From Novosphingobium piscinae (lineage in GTDB: Bacteria > Pseudomonadota > Alphaproteobacteria > Sphingomonadales > Sphingomonadaceae), in the NCBI RefSeq assembly GCF_014230355.1, contig NZ_JACLAX010000025.1, forward strand, positions 1 to 33,086: a stretch of 33,086 nucleotides of DNA, read 5' to 3'. Under the pieces are notes generated by a model, which did no database searches, was not told where the DNA came from, and worked only from the letters and a program-made list of their open reading frames with translations. Positions 26,849 through 33,086 of this stretch are shown in pieces; the stretch's first letter is position 1; every line of letters starts with the position of its first letter. The position numbers were made by a program, and so were the translations under genes.

Positions 26849-27574
26849 TCAGCCGAAGGGAGCGTAGAGCGTCCGGCCGTGGGCCTTGAGCCAGGTGTTG
26901 GCCACCGCCAGATCCTCCTCGAACAGCGTCGCCAGCAGGGCATGGAAGCGCGGCGAGTGGTCGAAGTGGACCAGATGGGCGACCTCGTGCGCGACCACCG
27001 AGCGCCGGACCGCGTCGGGCGCCAGGGCCAACCGCCAGTTGAGCCGCACCACCCCGCCGGTCGAGCACGATCCCCAGCGGCGCTGCGCGCTGGTCAGGGC
27101 CAGCGGCGGCAGCGAGACCCCAGCGCGCGGCGCATAGTCGGCCAGATCGGCCTGGAACAGGCTGCGCGCCTCGGCCTGGACCCAGCGCCGCAGCCGCGGC
27201 ACCAGCGATTCGACCGCGCCGCCAACCCGGATCGCCGCCGGCTCGAGCGTCACCCCGCGACGGGCGGTGGCATCGTGGAGCAGGAGCCGCGGCACTCCGC
27301 GCCACGGCAGGCTTGCCCCGGGGGCAAGCGGCTGCGGCGGGACCAGCCGCTCGAGCTGGCGCTCGAGCCAGTCCTGGCGCGAACGCGCAAACTCCAGCGC
27401 CTCGCCGGTCGGGGTCCAGCGCGGGATCGTGATCCGCACCGCACTGCCATCGGGCGCGAGCCGCAGGGTCAGCCGCCGGGCATGGGCCAGCCGCCGCACC
27501 TCGACCGGCACCTCGCGCCCGGCCAGCGTCAAGGTGACGGCCCGGCGCGGATCGCGGCGCAGCCAGTCAAGCAT
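26849..27574 (-). CDS. M48-type metallopeptidase, YgjP/SprT-like
   Basis: The 241-residue product belongs to the YgjP-like zinc metallopeptidase group (DUF45). The N-terminal part carries the beta segment VRRLAHARRLTLRLAPDGSA and VRITIPRWTP. The C-terminal half has RRWGSCSTGGVVRLNWRLAL and then the zinc site VVAHEVAHLVHFDHSPRFHA, where HEVAH gives HExxH and FDHSPRF supplies the third ligand region. Substrates are unknown; in E. coli YgjP is thought to sit with the restriction-modification or proteolysis network only by context. It is the last of three minus-strand genes after SCO1 and YcgN. Confidence 0.9.
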   Translation of the reverse strand: MLDWLRRDPRRAVTLTLAGREVPVEVRRLAHARRLTLRLAPDGSAVRITIPRWTPTGEALEFARSRQDWLERQLERLVPPQPLAPGASLPWRGVPRLLLHDATARRGVTLEPAAIRVGGAVESLVPRLRRWVQAEARSLFQADLADYAPRAGVSLPPLALTSAQRRWGSCSTGGVVRLNWRLALAPDAVRRSVVAHEVAHLVHFDHSPRFHALLATLFEEDLAVANTWLKAHGRTLYAPFG

Positions 27575-27597
27575 GGCGGGTCCAAGGCGGCACGGTC

Positions 27598-28071
27598 TCA
27601 GTCATCGTCCTCATCCCGGACGCGCTCGACCTCGAGCGGCTCCTCGTCACCCCAGTCGATGTGCTGTTCGAGCGGCCCGGCGATCGTCTCGCTGATCACC
27701 CGGCCGATCACCGAGACACCGGCGGCCCGCACCGTAGCGGGATTGCCGCTCAGCAGCGGATGCCAGCCGGGCAGCGGCGCACCGTCGGCGCGCAGGCGGT
27801 AGGCGCAGGTGGCGGGGAGCCATTCGAGCTGGCCGGCCAGGGCCGGGGTCAGCCGCACGCAATCGGGCACGTAGCGCCGGCGGTTGGCATAGTCGCTGCA
27901 CCGCGCCGTGCGGAGGTCGAGCAGCTTGCAGGCCACGTTGGTCGGCCAGACCCGGCCGCTGTCGGCATCCTCGACCTTGTGCAGACAGCATTGGCCGCAG
28001 CCGTCGCACAGGGCCTCCCACTCGGCCCGGTCGAGGCGGTCCAGCGGCAGGTCCCAGAACCGTTCCCTCAC
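27598..28071 (-). CDS. YcgN-family (UPF0260) cysteine-cluster protein
   Basis: The 157-residue product is of the YcgN/UPF0260 family with a YkgJ-type CxxC zinc or iron cluster: ALCDGCGQCCLHKVEDADSG (residues about 21-40), then Cys at about 48, and CSDYANRRRYVPDCVRL. The tail GWHPLLSGNPATVRAAGVSV is highly typical. The biochemical role is unknown. The start is GTG 28071, preceded by GGTGAGG copies that may serve as ribosome site. The C-terminus is a strongly acidic run. It lies 28 bases behind the SCO1 gene. Confidence 0.92.
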   Translation of the reverse strand: MRERFWDLPLDRLDRAEWEALCDGCGQCCLHKVEDADSGRVWPTNVACKLLDLRTARCSDYANRRRYVPDCVRLTPALAGQLEWLPATCAYRLRADGAPLPGWHPLLSGNPATVRAAGVSVIGRVISETIAGPLEQHIDWGDEEPLEVERVRDEDDD

Positions 28072-28099
28072 CTCACCGTTCTCTCACCGGGCCGGTCCC

Positions 28100-28768
28100 T
28101 CACTTCACCCACTTCGCCAGCTCGGCGGCGACCGCGGGCGGGCCCTTCTGGTCGCCCAGATCGGCAGGCAACAGGGCGATCGGGCGTCCGTCGGGATCCA
28201 TCAGATAGGCCGCGCGGCTGTGGTCGACCAGATAGCCGCCGCCGGGCAGGTCCTTGCCGCGGGCGTGATAGACCGCGAAGGCGCGCGCCGCCTCGTCGAC
28301 CTGCTCCTGGCTGCCGGTCAGGGCGAGCAGGGGCGCGCCGAAGGCATCGGCGAACTCGCCCACCCGCGCCGGGGTGTCGCGCACGGGATCGACGGAAATG
28401 AAGATCGGCTGGACCATCGCGGCCTCCTGCGGATGCTCCTTGGCGAACTGCCGGTAGCCCTTCATCAGGACCGCCACGTCGGTCGGGCAGACATCGGGGC
28501 AGAACGTGTAGCCGAAATAGACGATCCGCCAGCGCCCGTTGAAGCTGCCCCAGGTCAGGGTGCGACCGCTGCGGTCGACCAGGGTAAACTCGCCGCCGAT
28601 CTTGGCGCCGGCCAGCGGCGGTGTCTCGGGCGGCTGCTGACAGGCCGCCAGTCCGGCGAGCGGGCCAAGCGCGAGCAGCGCGGCGGCAGCCCGGCCGAGG
28701 GCGGCCCGGCGGAGGGCATTACGGCCAAGAGGGAAGCGCGGGGGGTTGGTCATGGCGTGGCGGTTCAT
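28100..28768 (-). CDS. SCO1/SenC-family copper chaperone lipoprotein
   Basis: SCO proteins deliver copper to the CuA site of cytochrome c oxidase, or act as thiol reductants, in the periplasm. The 222-residue product has an N-terminal signal with LAGLAACQQP, Cys near residue 43, so it is probably a lipoprotein. The thioredoxin-like domain keeps the copper ligands: CPDVC in IVYFGYTFCPDVCPTDVAVL (CxxxC) and the distal His in YLVDHSRAAYLMDPDG. The start could be the first Met (28768) or the sixth residue (28753); neither has a clear ribosome site. It is divergent from the ankyrin gene. With the CBP3-type gene it makes a second respiratory-assembly factor nearby. Confidence 0.94.
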   Translation of the reverse strand: MNRHAMTNPPRFPLGRNALRRAALGRAAAALLALGPLAGLAACQQPPETPPLAGAKIGGEFTLVDRSGRTLTWGSFNGRWRIVYFGYTFCPDVCPTDVAVLMKGYRQFAKEHPQEAAMVQPIFISVDPVRDTPARVGEFADAFGAPLLALTGSQEQVDEAARAFAVYHARGKDLPGGGYLVDHSRAAYLMDPDGRPIALLPADLGDQKGPPAVAAELAKWVK

Positions 28769-28861
28769 GCTCTGCTAAACCGCGCTCTGCAAGGCAGGAT
28801 TCCGGTCTCGCGCCGGCCACGGACGGCCAGCGGTGCAGTGCAGACAGGGAATCGCAGGGTG

Positions 28862-29497
28862 ATGACGGAGCAGATGGTGCGGATGGTGGCAAGGTTCGGG
28901 CGCGGAGTAGTGGCGGCGGCGCTGGCCATGGCGGTGGTCCTTCCCGCACCGGCGGGTGCGCAGATGATGAGCGTGGGCTACAAGTTCCTCGAGGCGGTCA
29001 AGAAAAAGGACGGCGAGGCGGTCGAGAAGGCGCTGGCCGACAGCGCCACGATCATCAACACCCGCGATGTCACGACCGGCAACGGCGCGCTGCACCTGGT
29101 CACCCAGCGGCGCGATTTCACCTGGCTGAACTTCCTGCTCTACAAGGGCGCCAACGCCAACATCCGCAACGATCGCGGGGTCACCCCGCTGGGAATCGCG
29201 GTGAGCCTGGCCTGGCCCGAGGGCGCGCAGCTGCTGCTCGACAAGGGGGCGCGGGTCAACGATCCCGACGACAATGGCGAGACCCCGCTGATCGCCGCCG
29301 TCCACCAGCGCAACATCGAACTGGTGCGCTTGCTGCTCAAGGCCGGGGCCGATGCCGGGCGGGCCGACAACTCGGGCCGCAGCGCGCGCGACTATGCCGC
29401 TCTGCTGGGTGCGGAAAGCAGCATCACCAACGAGATCGAGGCCGCCGCCAAGGCCGCCGCCAAGCGCAAGCAGAACAGCTACGGGCCGAGCTTCTGA
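28862..29497 (+). CDS. Exported ankyrin-repeat protein
   Basis: The 211-residue product has a signal peptide (GRGVVAAALAMAVVLPAPAG-AQ) and about four ankyrin repeats: GNGALHLVTQRRDFTWLNFL, then ANIRNDRGVTPLGIAVSLAW, VNDPDDNGETPLIAAVHQRN and AGRADNSGRSARDYAALLGA. The C-terminal KAAAKRKQNSYGPSF is basic. It should bind other proteins in the periplasm; partners are unknown. I use ATG 28862; a second Met at 28874 is also possible. COQ9 begins one base after its stop, so the two are co-translated. Confidence 0.88.
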   Translation: MTEQMVRMVARFGRGVVAAALAMAVVLPAPAGAQMMSVGYKFLEAVKKKDGEAVEKALADSATIINTRDVTTGNGALHLVTQRRDFTWLNFLLYKGANANIRNDRGVTPLGIAVSLAWPEGAQLLLDKGARVNDPDDNGETPLIAAVHQRNIELVRLLLKAGADAGRADNSGRSARDYAALLGAESSITNEIEAAAKAAAKRKQNSYGPSF

Positions 29498-29498
29498 C

Positions 29499-30167
29499 AT
29501 GACCATCGTGATGGATCCTGCCGACATGACGCTGGACGAACTGCGGCTCGCGCTGGCCCCTGAGATTGCCTCGGCGGCCATGTTCGATGGCTGGACCACC
29601 GCGGCCGTGACCCATGCCGCCGAGGCGTTCGGGGTCGATCCGGCAACGGCACGGCTGGCTTACCCTGACGGGGCGATGGACATGATCGTGGCCTGGATCG
29701 AGCGGATCGACGCCGACATGGCCGCCGCCCTCCCCGCGGCGACCCTGCAGACGCTGCCGGTGCGCGAACGGATCCGCAGCCTCGTGCAGTTCCGTCTCGA
29801 TGCGCTGGCCGGGCTTGACGAGGCAGTGCGGCGGGCGCTGTCGATCATGGCCCTGCCGCAGAATGCGGCGCGGGCGGCGCGGCTGTCGTGGGGCAGCGCC
29901 GATGCGATGTGGCGGCTGGCCGGCGATACGGCGGCGGACTACAACCATTACACCAAGCGGGCGACGCTGGCGGCGCTCTACGCGGCCACGCTGCTGGCCC
30001 ATGTCAACGACCGCAGCGAGGACAAGGCCGAGACCCGCGCCTTCCTCGATCGGCGCATCGCCGGGGTGATGCGGTTCGAGAAGGCCAAGGCCCGGTGCAC
30101 ACGGCCTAGCGACGAGACCTTCAGCGTGACCCGCCTGGTCGGGCGGCTGCGCTATCCGGCGCGGTGA
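29499..30167 (+). CDS. COQ9-family protein (ubiquinone biosynthesis accessory factor)
   Basis: COQ9 is a TetR-like fold protein that binds lipid and presents ubiquinone intermediates to the hydroxylase COQ7 in mitochondria; alphaproteobacterial homologues are taken to act likewise. The 222-residue product has the N-terminal helices DELRLALAPEIASAAMFDGW and the C-terminal COQ9 core LSWGSADAMWRLAGDTAADY, followed by NHYTKRATLAALYAATLLAH and RSEDKAETRAFLDRRIAGVM. The TetR-like character means it is sometimes misread as a regulator; the YTKR..L...Y..T segment argues for COQ9. It directly follows the ankyrin gene. Confidence 0.92.
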   Translation: MTIVMDPADMTLDELRLALAPEIASAAMFDGWTTAAVTHAAEAFGVDPATARLAYPDGAMDMIVAWIERIDADMAAALPAATLQTLPVRERIRSLVQFRLDALAGLDEAVRRALSIMALPQNAARAARLSWGSADAMWRLAGDTAADYNHYTKRATLAALYAATLLAHVNDRSEDKAETRAFLDRRIAGVMRFEKAKARCTRPSDETFSVTRLVGRLRYPAR

Positions 30168-30179
30168 GCCTGGCGGCGA

Positions 30180-30193
30180 TTGATCCCGGTCAA
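30180..30193 (+). promoter_or_regulatory. FNR-type box upstream of feoA
   Basis: TTGATCCCGGTCAA matches the FNR consensus TTGAT-N4-ATCAA at nine of ten defined bases. It lies about 115 bases before the feoA ATG. In enterobacteria FNR activates feoAB when oxygen falls, because ferrous iron is then available, so the position is meaningful. The exact promoter it serves is not resolved. Confidence 0.65.
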
Positions 30194-30256
30194 GGCCAGC
30201 CCGGCCCGAGCCAGGGCATGGGAAGCCCGGGGAGCACTGCCAACCGCCATGCTTAT

Positions 30257-30271
30257 TGAGAATGACTTGCA
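30257..30271 (+). promoter_or_regulatory. Fur-type box upstream of feoA
   Basis: TGAGAATGACTTGCA matches the 7-1-7 Fur palindrome TGATAAT-N-ATTATCA at about 11 of 14 positions. It is the most AT-rich stretch of the gap and lies about 30 bases before the feoA ATG, where binding would block transcription. A GAGAAT within it could be the -10 box. Repression by iron-loaded Fur is the expected effect. Confidence 0.55.
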
Positions 30272-30301
30272 ATTGATTCGCGCATCTGGCAGCGCGGACC
30301 G

Positions 30302-30541
30302 ATGACCCTCGACCTGCTCCCGATCGGCCAGGATGCGCGCATCGTCGCGGTCGACTGGGCCGCGCTCGTGGCCGAGGAAGCCCAGCGGCTGCAGGCGCTC
30401 GGGCTCGATGCCGGGGCGCGGGTCAGCGTGGCCCACCGCGGCGTTTTCGCCGGACGCGATCCGCTGGCGATCACGGTCGGCCGGATGACCGTGGCGCTTC
30501 GCCGGGTCCATGCCCGCGCGATGCAGGTCGAGCCGGTATGA
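30302..30541 (+). CDS. feoA: Ferrous iron transport protein FeoA
   Basis: FeoA is a small SH3-like cytosolic protein that associates with FeoB and is needed for ferrous iron uptake. The 79-residue product has the family pattern AEEAQRLQALGLDAGARVSV, HRGVFAGRDPLAITVGRMTV and ALRRVHARAMQVEPV. The usual length is 70-85. The stop overlaps the feoB ATG by four bases (ATGA), consistent with equimolar production. No strong ribosome site precedes its ATG. Confidence 0.93.
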   Translation: MTLDLLPIGQDARIVAVDWAALVAEEAQRLQALGLDAGARVSVAHRGVFAGRDPLAITVGRMTVALRRVHARAMQVEPV

Positions 30542-32391
30542 GCCGGCTGCGCACCGCCGCGCTGGTGGGCAATCCGAACGCGGGCAAGAGCGCGCTGTTC
30601 AACGCGCTCACCGGGGCGCGCCAGAAGATCGCCAACTATCCCGGCGTCACGGTCGAACGGAAGGCGGGACGGCTGATCCTGCCCTCGGGCGAACCGGTCG
30701 AGCTGACCGACCTGCCCGGCTCCTACGGGCTGCATGCGACCAGCCCGGACGAGGAGGTGACGGCCCGGGTAATCCTTGGCCAGTATCCCGGCGAGACCAT
30801 GCCCGAAGTGCTGGTGGTGGTGCTCGACGCCTCGAACCTCGAGCAGCATCTGGTCTTTGCCCAGGAGATCATCGCGCTCGGCCGCCCGACGGTGGTGGCG
30901 CTGAACATGGTCGACCTCGCCGAGCGCGACGGGCTGGTGCTTGATCCCGCCGCGCTGGAGCAGGCGCTCGGCGTGCCGGTGATCCCCACCGTGGCCGTGC
31001 GGCGGCGCGGGCTCGACGCGCTGGCCGCGGCGATCGCCTCGGCCGAAGCCCGCGCGGCGCGCGACCCGGGCGATCATCACCGCCCTTCGACCGACCTGAC
31101 CGAACGGCGCGTCACGGCCCAGGCCATCGCCCGCGCCGCGATCGTCTCGGAAACCCGCCAGCACCGGCTCCATGCCCGCATCGACCGCGTGTTGCTGCAT
31201 CCCTGGCTGGGACCGGTGATCCTCTTCGCGCTGCTGTTCGTGGTGTTCCAGGCGGTCTTCGCCGGGGCGACGCCCTTCGCCGATGGACTCGAGGCGGCAG
31301 CCGGCGGGTTGCACGACGCGGTGCAGGGCGCGATGGCCCCCGGGCTGGTTCGCGACCTCATCACCGAGGGAGTGATCGCCGGGGTCGGCTCGGTCGTGGT
31401 GTTCCTGCCGCAGATCGTGATCCTGTTCTTCTTCATCCTCGCCATGGAGGCCTCGGGCTACATGGCGCGGGCGGCCTTCCTGATGGACCGGATGATGGCC
31501 GGTGTCGGCCTCTCTGGCCGGAGCTTCATTCCGTTGCTGTCGAGCTTCGCCTGCGCGATTCCGGGGATCATGGCGACCCGCAGCATCACCGACCCGAAGG
31601 ACCGGCTGACCACGATCCTGATCGCACCGATGATGACCTGCTCGGCCCGGCTGCCGGTCTATGCCGTGATCATCGCCGCCTTCATCCCCAACCGGGCGGT
31701 GGGTCTGGGCATCGGCCTGCAGGGACTGGTCCTGTTCGCGCTCTACGTCGCCGGCGTCGTCGGGGCCATGGCCGTGGCGCTGCTGCTGCGCCGCTCGGTT
31801 ACCAAGGGCGCGGCCTCGGGCTTCATCATGGAGTTGCCGAAGTACCAGATGCCGCGCGCCAAGGACCTGTTCATCGGCCTGTTCCAGCGTGCCTGGATCT
31901 TCCTGCGCCGGGCGGGGACGATCATCTTCACGGTCACCGTGGTGCTCTGGCTGCTGCTCAACTTCCCCCGCGCGCAGGACGGACAGGACCAGGTCGACGC
32001 CTCTATCGCCGGGCAGATCGCCAACGGTCTCGCGGTGGTGGTGGAGCCGATCGGCTTCAACCGCGACATGGCGCTGGCGCTGATCCCCGCCATGGCCGCG
32101 CGCGAGGTGGCGGTGAGTTCGCTCGCCACGACCTATGCCGTAGCGGCGGCCGACGACGAAGCGGGCGCGCAGCAGCTCGGCGCCCAGCTCAAGGCGCACT
32201 GGACCCTGCCGATGGCGCTCGCCTTCCTCGCGTGGTTCGTCTTCGCACCGCAGTGCATGAGCACGATCGCCGTCACCCGGCGCGAGACCAACGGCTGGCT
32301 CTGGCCAAGCTTCATGCTCGCCTACCTGTTCGGCCTGGCCTATCTCGCCGCCGGAATCACGTTCTGGGCGGCCACGGCGGCGGGGCTGTAG
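30538..32391 (+). CDS. feoB: Ferrous iron transport protein FeoB
   Basis: FeoB is the inner-membrane ferrous iron transporter with an N-terminal G domain. The 617-residue product has G1 GNPNAGKS (residues 11-18), G2 region NYPGVTVE, G3 DLPG (58-61) and G4 NMVD (123-126), followed by the helical guanine-dissociation-inhibitor-like region and about eight or more membrane helices with two Gate segments (ILFALLFVVFQAVFAGATPF and APMMTCSARLPVYAVIIAAF). It is shorter than the 773-residue E. coli protein, mostly in the linker and the C-terminal tail. No feoC follows. Transport specificity is assumed from the family. Confidence 0.97.
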   Translation: MSRLRTAALVGNPNAGKSALFNALTGARQKIANYPGVTVERKAGRLILPSGEPVELTDLPGSYGLHATSPDEEVTARVILGQYPGETMPEVLVVVLDASNLEQHLVFAQEIIALGRPTVVALNMVDLAERDGLVLDPAALEQALGVPVIPTVAVRRRGLDALAAAIASAEARAARDPGDHHRPSTDLTERRVTAQAIARAAIVSETRQHRLHARIDRVLLHPWLGPVILFALLFVVFQAVFAGATPFADGLEAAAGGLHDAVQGAMAPGLVRDLITEGVIAGVGSVVVFLPQIVILFFFILAMEASGYMARAAFLMDRMMAGVGLSGRSFIPLLSSFACAIPGIMATRSITDPKDRLTTILIAPMMTCSARLPVYAVIIAAFIPNRAVGLGIGLQGLVLFALYVAGVVGAMAVALLLRRSVTKGAASGFIMELPKYQMPRAKDLFIGLFQRAWIFLRRAGTIIFTVTVVLWLLLNFPRAQDGQDQVDASIAGQIANGLAVVVEPIGFNRDMALALIPAMAAREVAVSSLATTYAVAAADDEAGAQQLGAQLKAHWTLPMALAFLAWFVFAPQCMSTIAVTRRETNGWLWPSFMLAYLFGLAYLAAGITFWAATAAGL

Positions 32392-32450
32392 CGCGCCCGA
32401 CTTTGCTGGCGGACCGGTCCGCTCGCCCTCGGATCCCTCCACGATCGTCA

Positions 32451-32540
32451 TCCCGAAGGTGTTTCGGGACAACGGGCGGCAGACTGAATGGCACTCTCCG
32501 GGATCGCCGGGAGAGATGTCTCCACCCCGGGGGAAAACCC
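32451..32540 (+). repeat. Cluster of three hairpins between feoB and ssb
   Basis: Three consecutive palindromes fill this gap: TCCCGAAGGTGTTTCGGGA (32451-32469, seven-pair stem), CTCTCCGGGATCGCCGGGAG plus AG (32494-32515, one bulge) and CCGGGGGAAAACCCGG (about 32527-32542). None is followed by a T run, so they are not classical terminators, but together they could end or protect the feoAB message. They may be parts of a dispersed sphingomonad repeat. Confidence 0.6.
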
Positions 32541-32612
32541 GGCTCCGGCAACTGGCCGCGCCGCCGATCATTGGATAGTCCTCCGCTCCGTATTCTGAGA
32601 GGACACGATTCG

Positions 32613-33086
32613 ATGGCTGGCAGCGTGAACAAGGTGATTCTGGTGGGCAACCTCGGGCAGGATCCCGAAGTCCGCTCGTTCCAGAACGGCGGCAAGGTCT
32701 GCAACCTGCGCATCGCCACCAGCGAGACGTGGAAGGACCGCAATTCGGGCGAGCGCCAGGAGCGCACCGAGTGGCACACCGTGGCGATCTTCTCGGAAGG
32801 CCTGGTCGGAGTGGCCGAACGCTTCCTCAAGAAGGGCAGCAAGATCTACGTCGAGGGCCAGCTGCGCACCCGCAAGTGGCAGGACCAGTCGGGCAATGAC
32901 CGCTATTCGACCGAGGTGGTGCTGCAGGGCCCCGGGGCCGTGCTGACCATGCTTGATGGGGCCGGCGGCGGCCAGGGTGGCGGCCGGTCCGGCGGCTACG
33001 ATGGCGGTGCTGGCGGGGGCGGCGCCGGCGGAGGGGGCGGCGGCTTCGGCGGCGGCCGTTCGGGCGGCGGCGGCGCGGCCGGTGGC
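32613..33086 (+). CDS. ssb: Single-stranded DNA-binding protein (C-terminus beyond window)
   Basis: SSB coats single-stranded DNA in replication, repair and recombination. The visible 158 codons hold the OB fold: MAGSVNKVILVGNLGQDPEV, then VCNLRIATSETWKDRNSGER and TEWHTVAIFSEGLVGVAERF, LKKGSKIYVEGQLRTRKWQD. From about residue 115 the chain becomes a Gly-rich flexible linker (GGGGGGFGGG type). The acidic DDDIPF-like tip that contacts partner proteins should lie just past the right edge. The ATG follows GAGAGGA. No LexA box was found upstream. Confidence 0.97.
   Translation, partial: MAGSVNKVILVGNLGQDPEVRSFQNGGKVCNLRIATSETWKDRNSGERQERTEWHTVAIFSEGLVGVAERFLKKGSKIYVEGQLRTRKWQDQSGNDRYSTEVVLQGPGAVLTMLDGAGGGQGGGRSGGYDGGAGGGGAGGGGGGFGGGRSGGGGAAGG

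Noticed and set aside
32568..32600. A sigma-70 promoter for ssb using TATTCT
   Set aside because: The -10-like box is fair but no -35-like box lies at an accepted distance (TTGGAT is only 14 bases away).

Overview
This 33 kb window is very GC-rich, densely coded and chromosomal. It looks like a sphingomonad alphaproteobacterium (Sphingomonadales, probably near Erythrobacteraceae/Sphingomonadaceae). That assignment rests on gene content and style: crtY-crtI-crtB carotenoid genes, a DVVVTGSR stretch in an exported lipoprotein, COQ9 and CBP3 family proteins, a LexA box of the alphaproteobacterial GAAC-N7-GAAC type, and intergenic palindromic repeats that resemble sphingomonad repeats. It is an inference; no rRNA or tRNA gene is present to confirm it. 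No phage, IS transposase or CRISPR array was seen.

Layout, left to right. (1) 1-2195: thiC on the minus strand behind a clear TPP riboswitch, followed by the start of an exported Ala/Pro-rich protein cut by the window edge. (2) 2196-2839: a gene-poor gap with REP-like repeats and a possible 45-residue membrane microprotein. (3) 2840-7496: carotenoid block crtY-crtI, a LOG-family gene, then crtB, with large palindromic elements in both gaps around the LOG gene. (4) 7465-11081, minus: an MFS drug exporter, pgl, dps (with an EcfG-like promoter), a GDT1-like membrane protein lacking an ordinary start codon, and a PilZ protein. (5) 11191-14096, plus: uvrB under a LexA box, then a lipoprotein. (6) 14101-20077, minus: a membrane-anchored HhH protein, a YfbK-type VWA lipoprotein, and the overlapping set tsaD-gpsA-flippase. 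(7) 20121-22709, plus: hemC-hemD and a mitofilin/HemX-like membrane protein. (8) 22717-25585, minus: bamE, hslV, hslU, a decayed GFA fragment and a DUF1737 protein. (9) 25769-26832, plus: a cytochrome bc1 chaperone and a DUF177/YceD protein. (10) 26849-28768, minus: a YgjP-type metallopeptidase, a YcgN protein and an SCO1 protein. (11) 28862-33086, plus: an ankyrin protein, COQ9, feoA-feoB with FNR- and Fur-like sites, and ssb running off the right edge.

Most genes are housekeeping: cofactor synthesis (thiamine, haem, ubiquinone), respiratory assembly (CBP3, SCO1), protein quality control (HslVU), DNA repair (UvrB, SSB), envelope (BamE, flippase, lipoproteins) and iron (FeoAB, Dps). No wholly new multi-gene system could be demonstrated. 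The points most worth checking are the GDT1-like gene with a non-canonical start, the LexA-box/possibly leaderless uvrB promoter, the two MITE-like palindromes splitting the carotenoid cluster, the FNR plus Fur arrangement before feoA, the GFA gene remnant, and the candidate microprotein at 2247.
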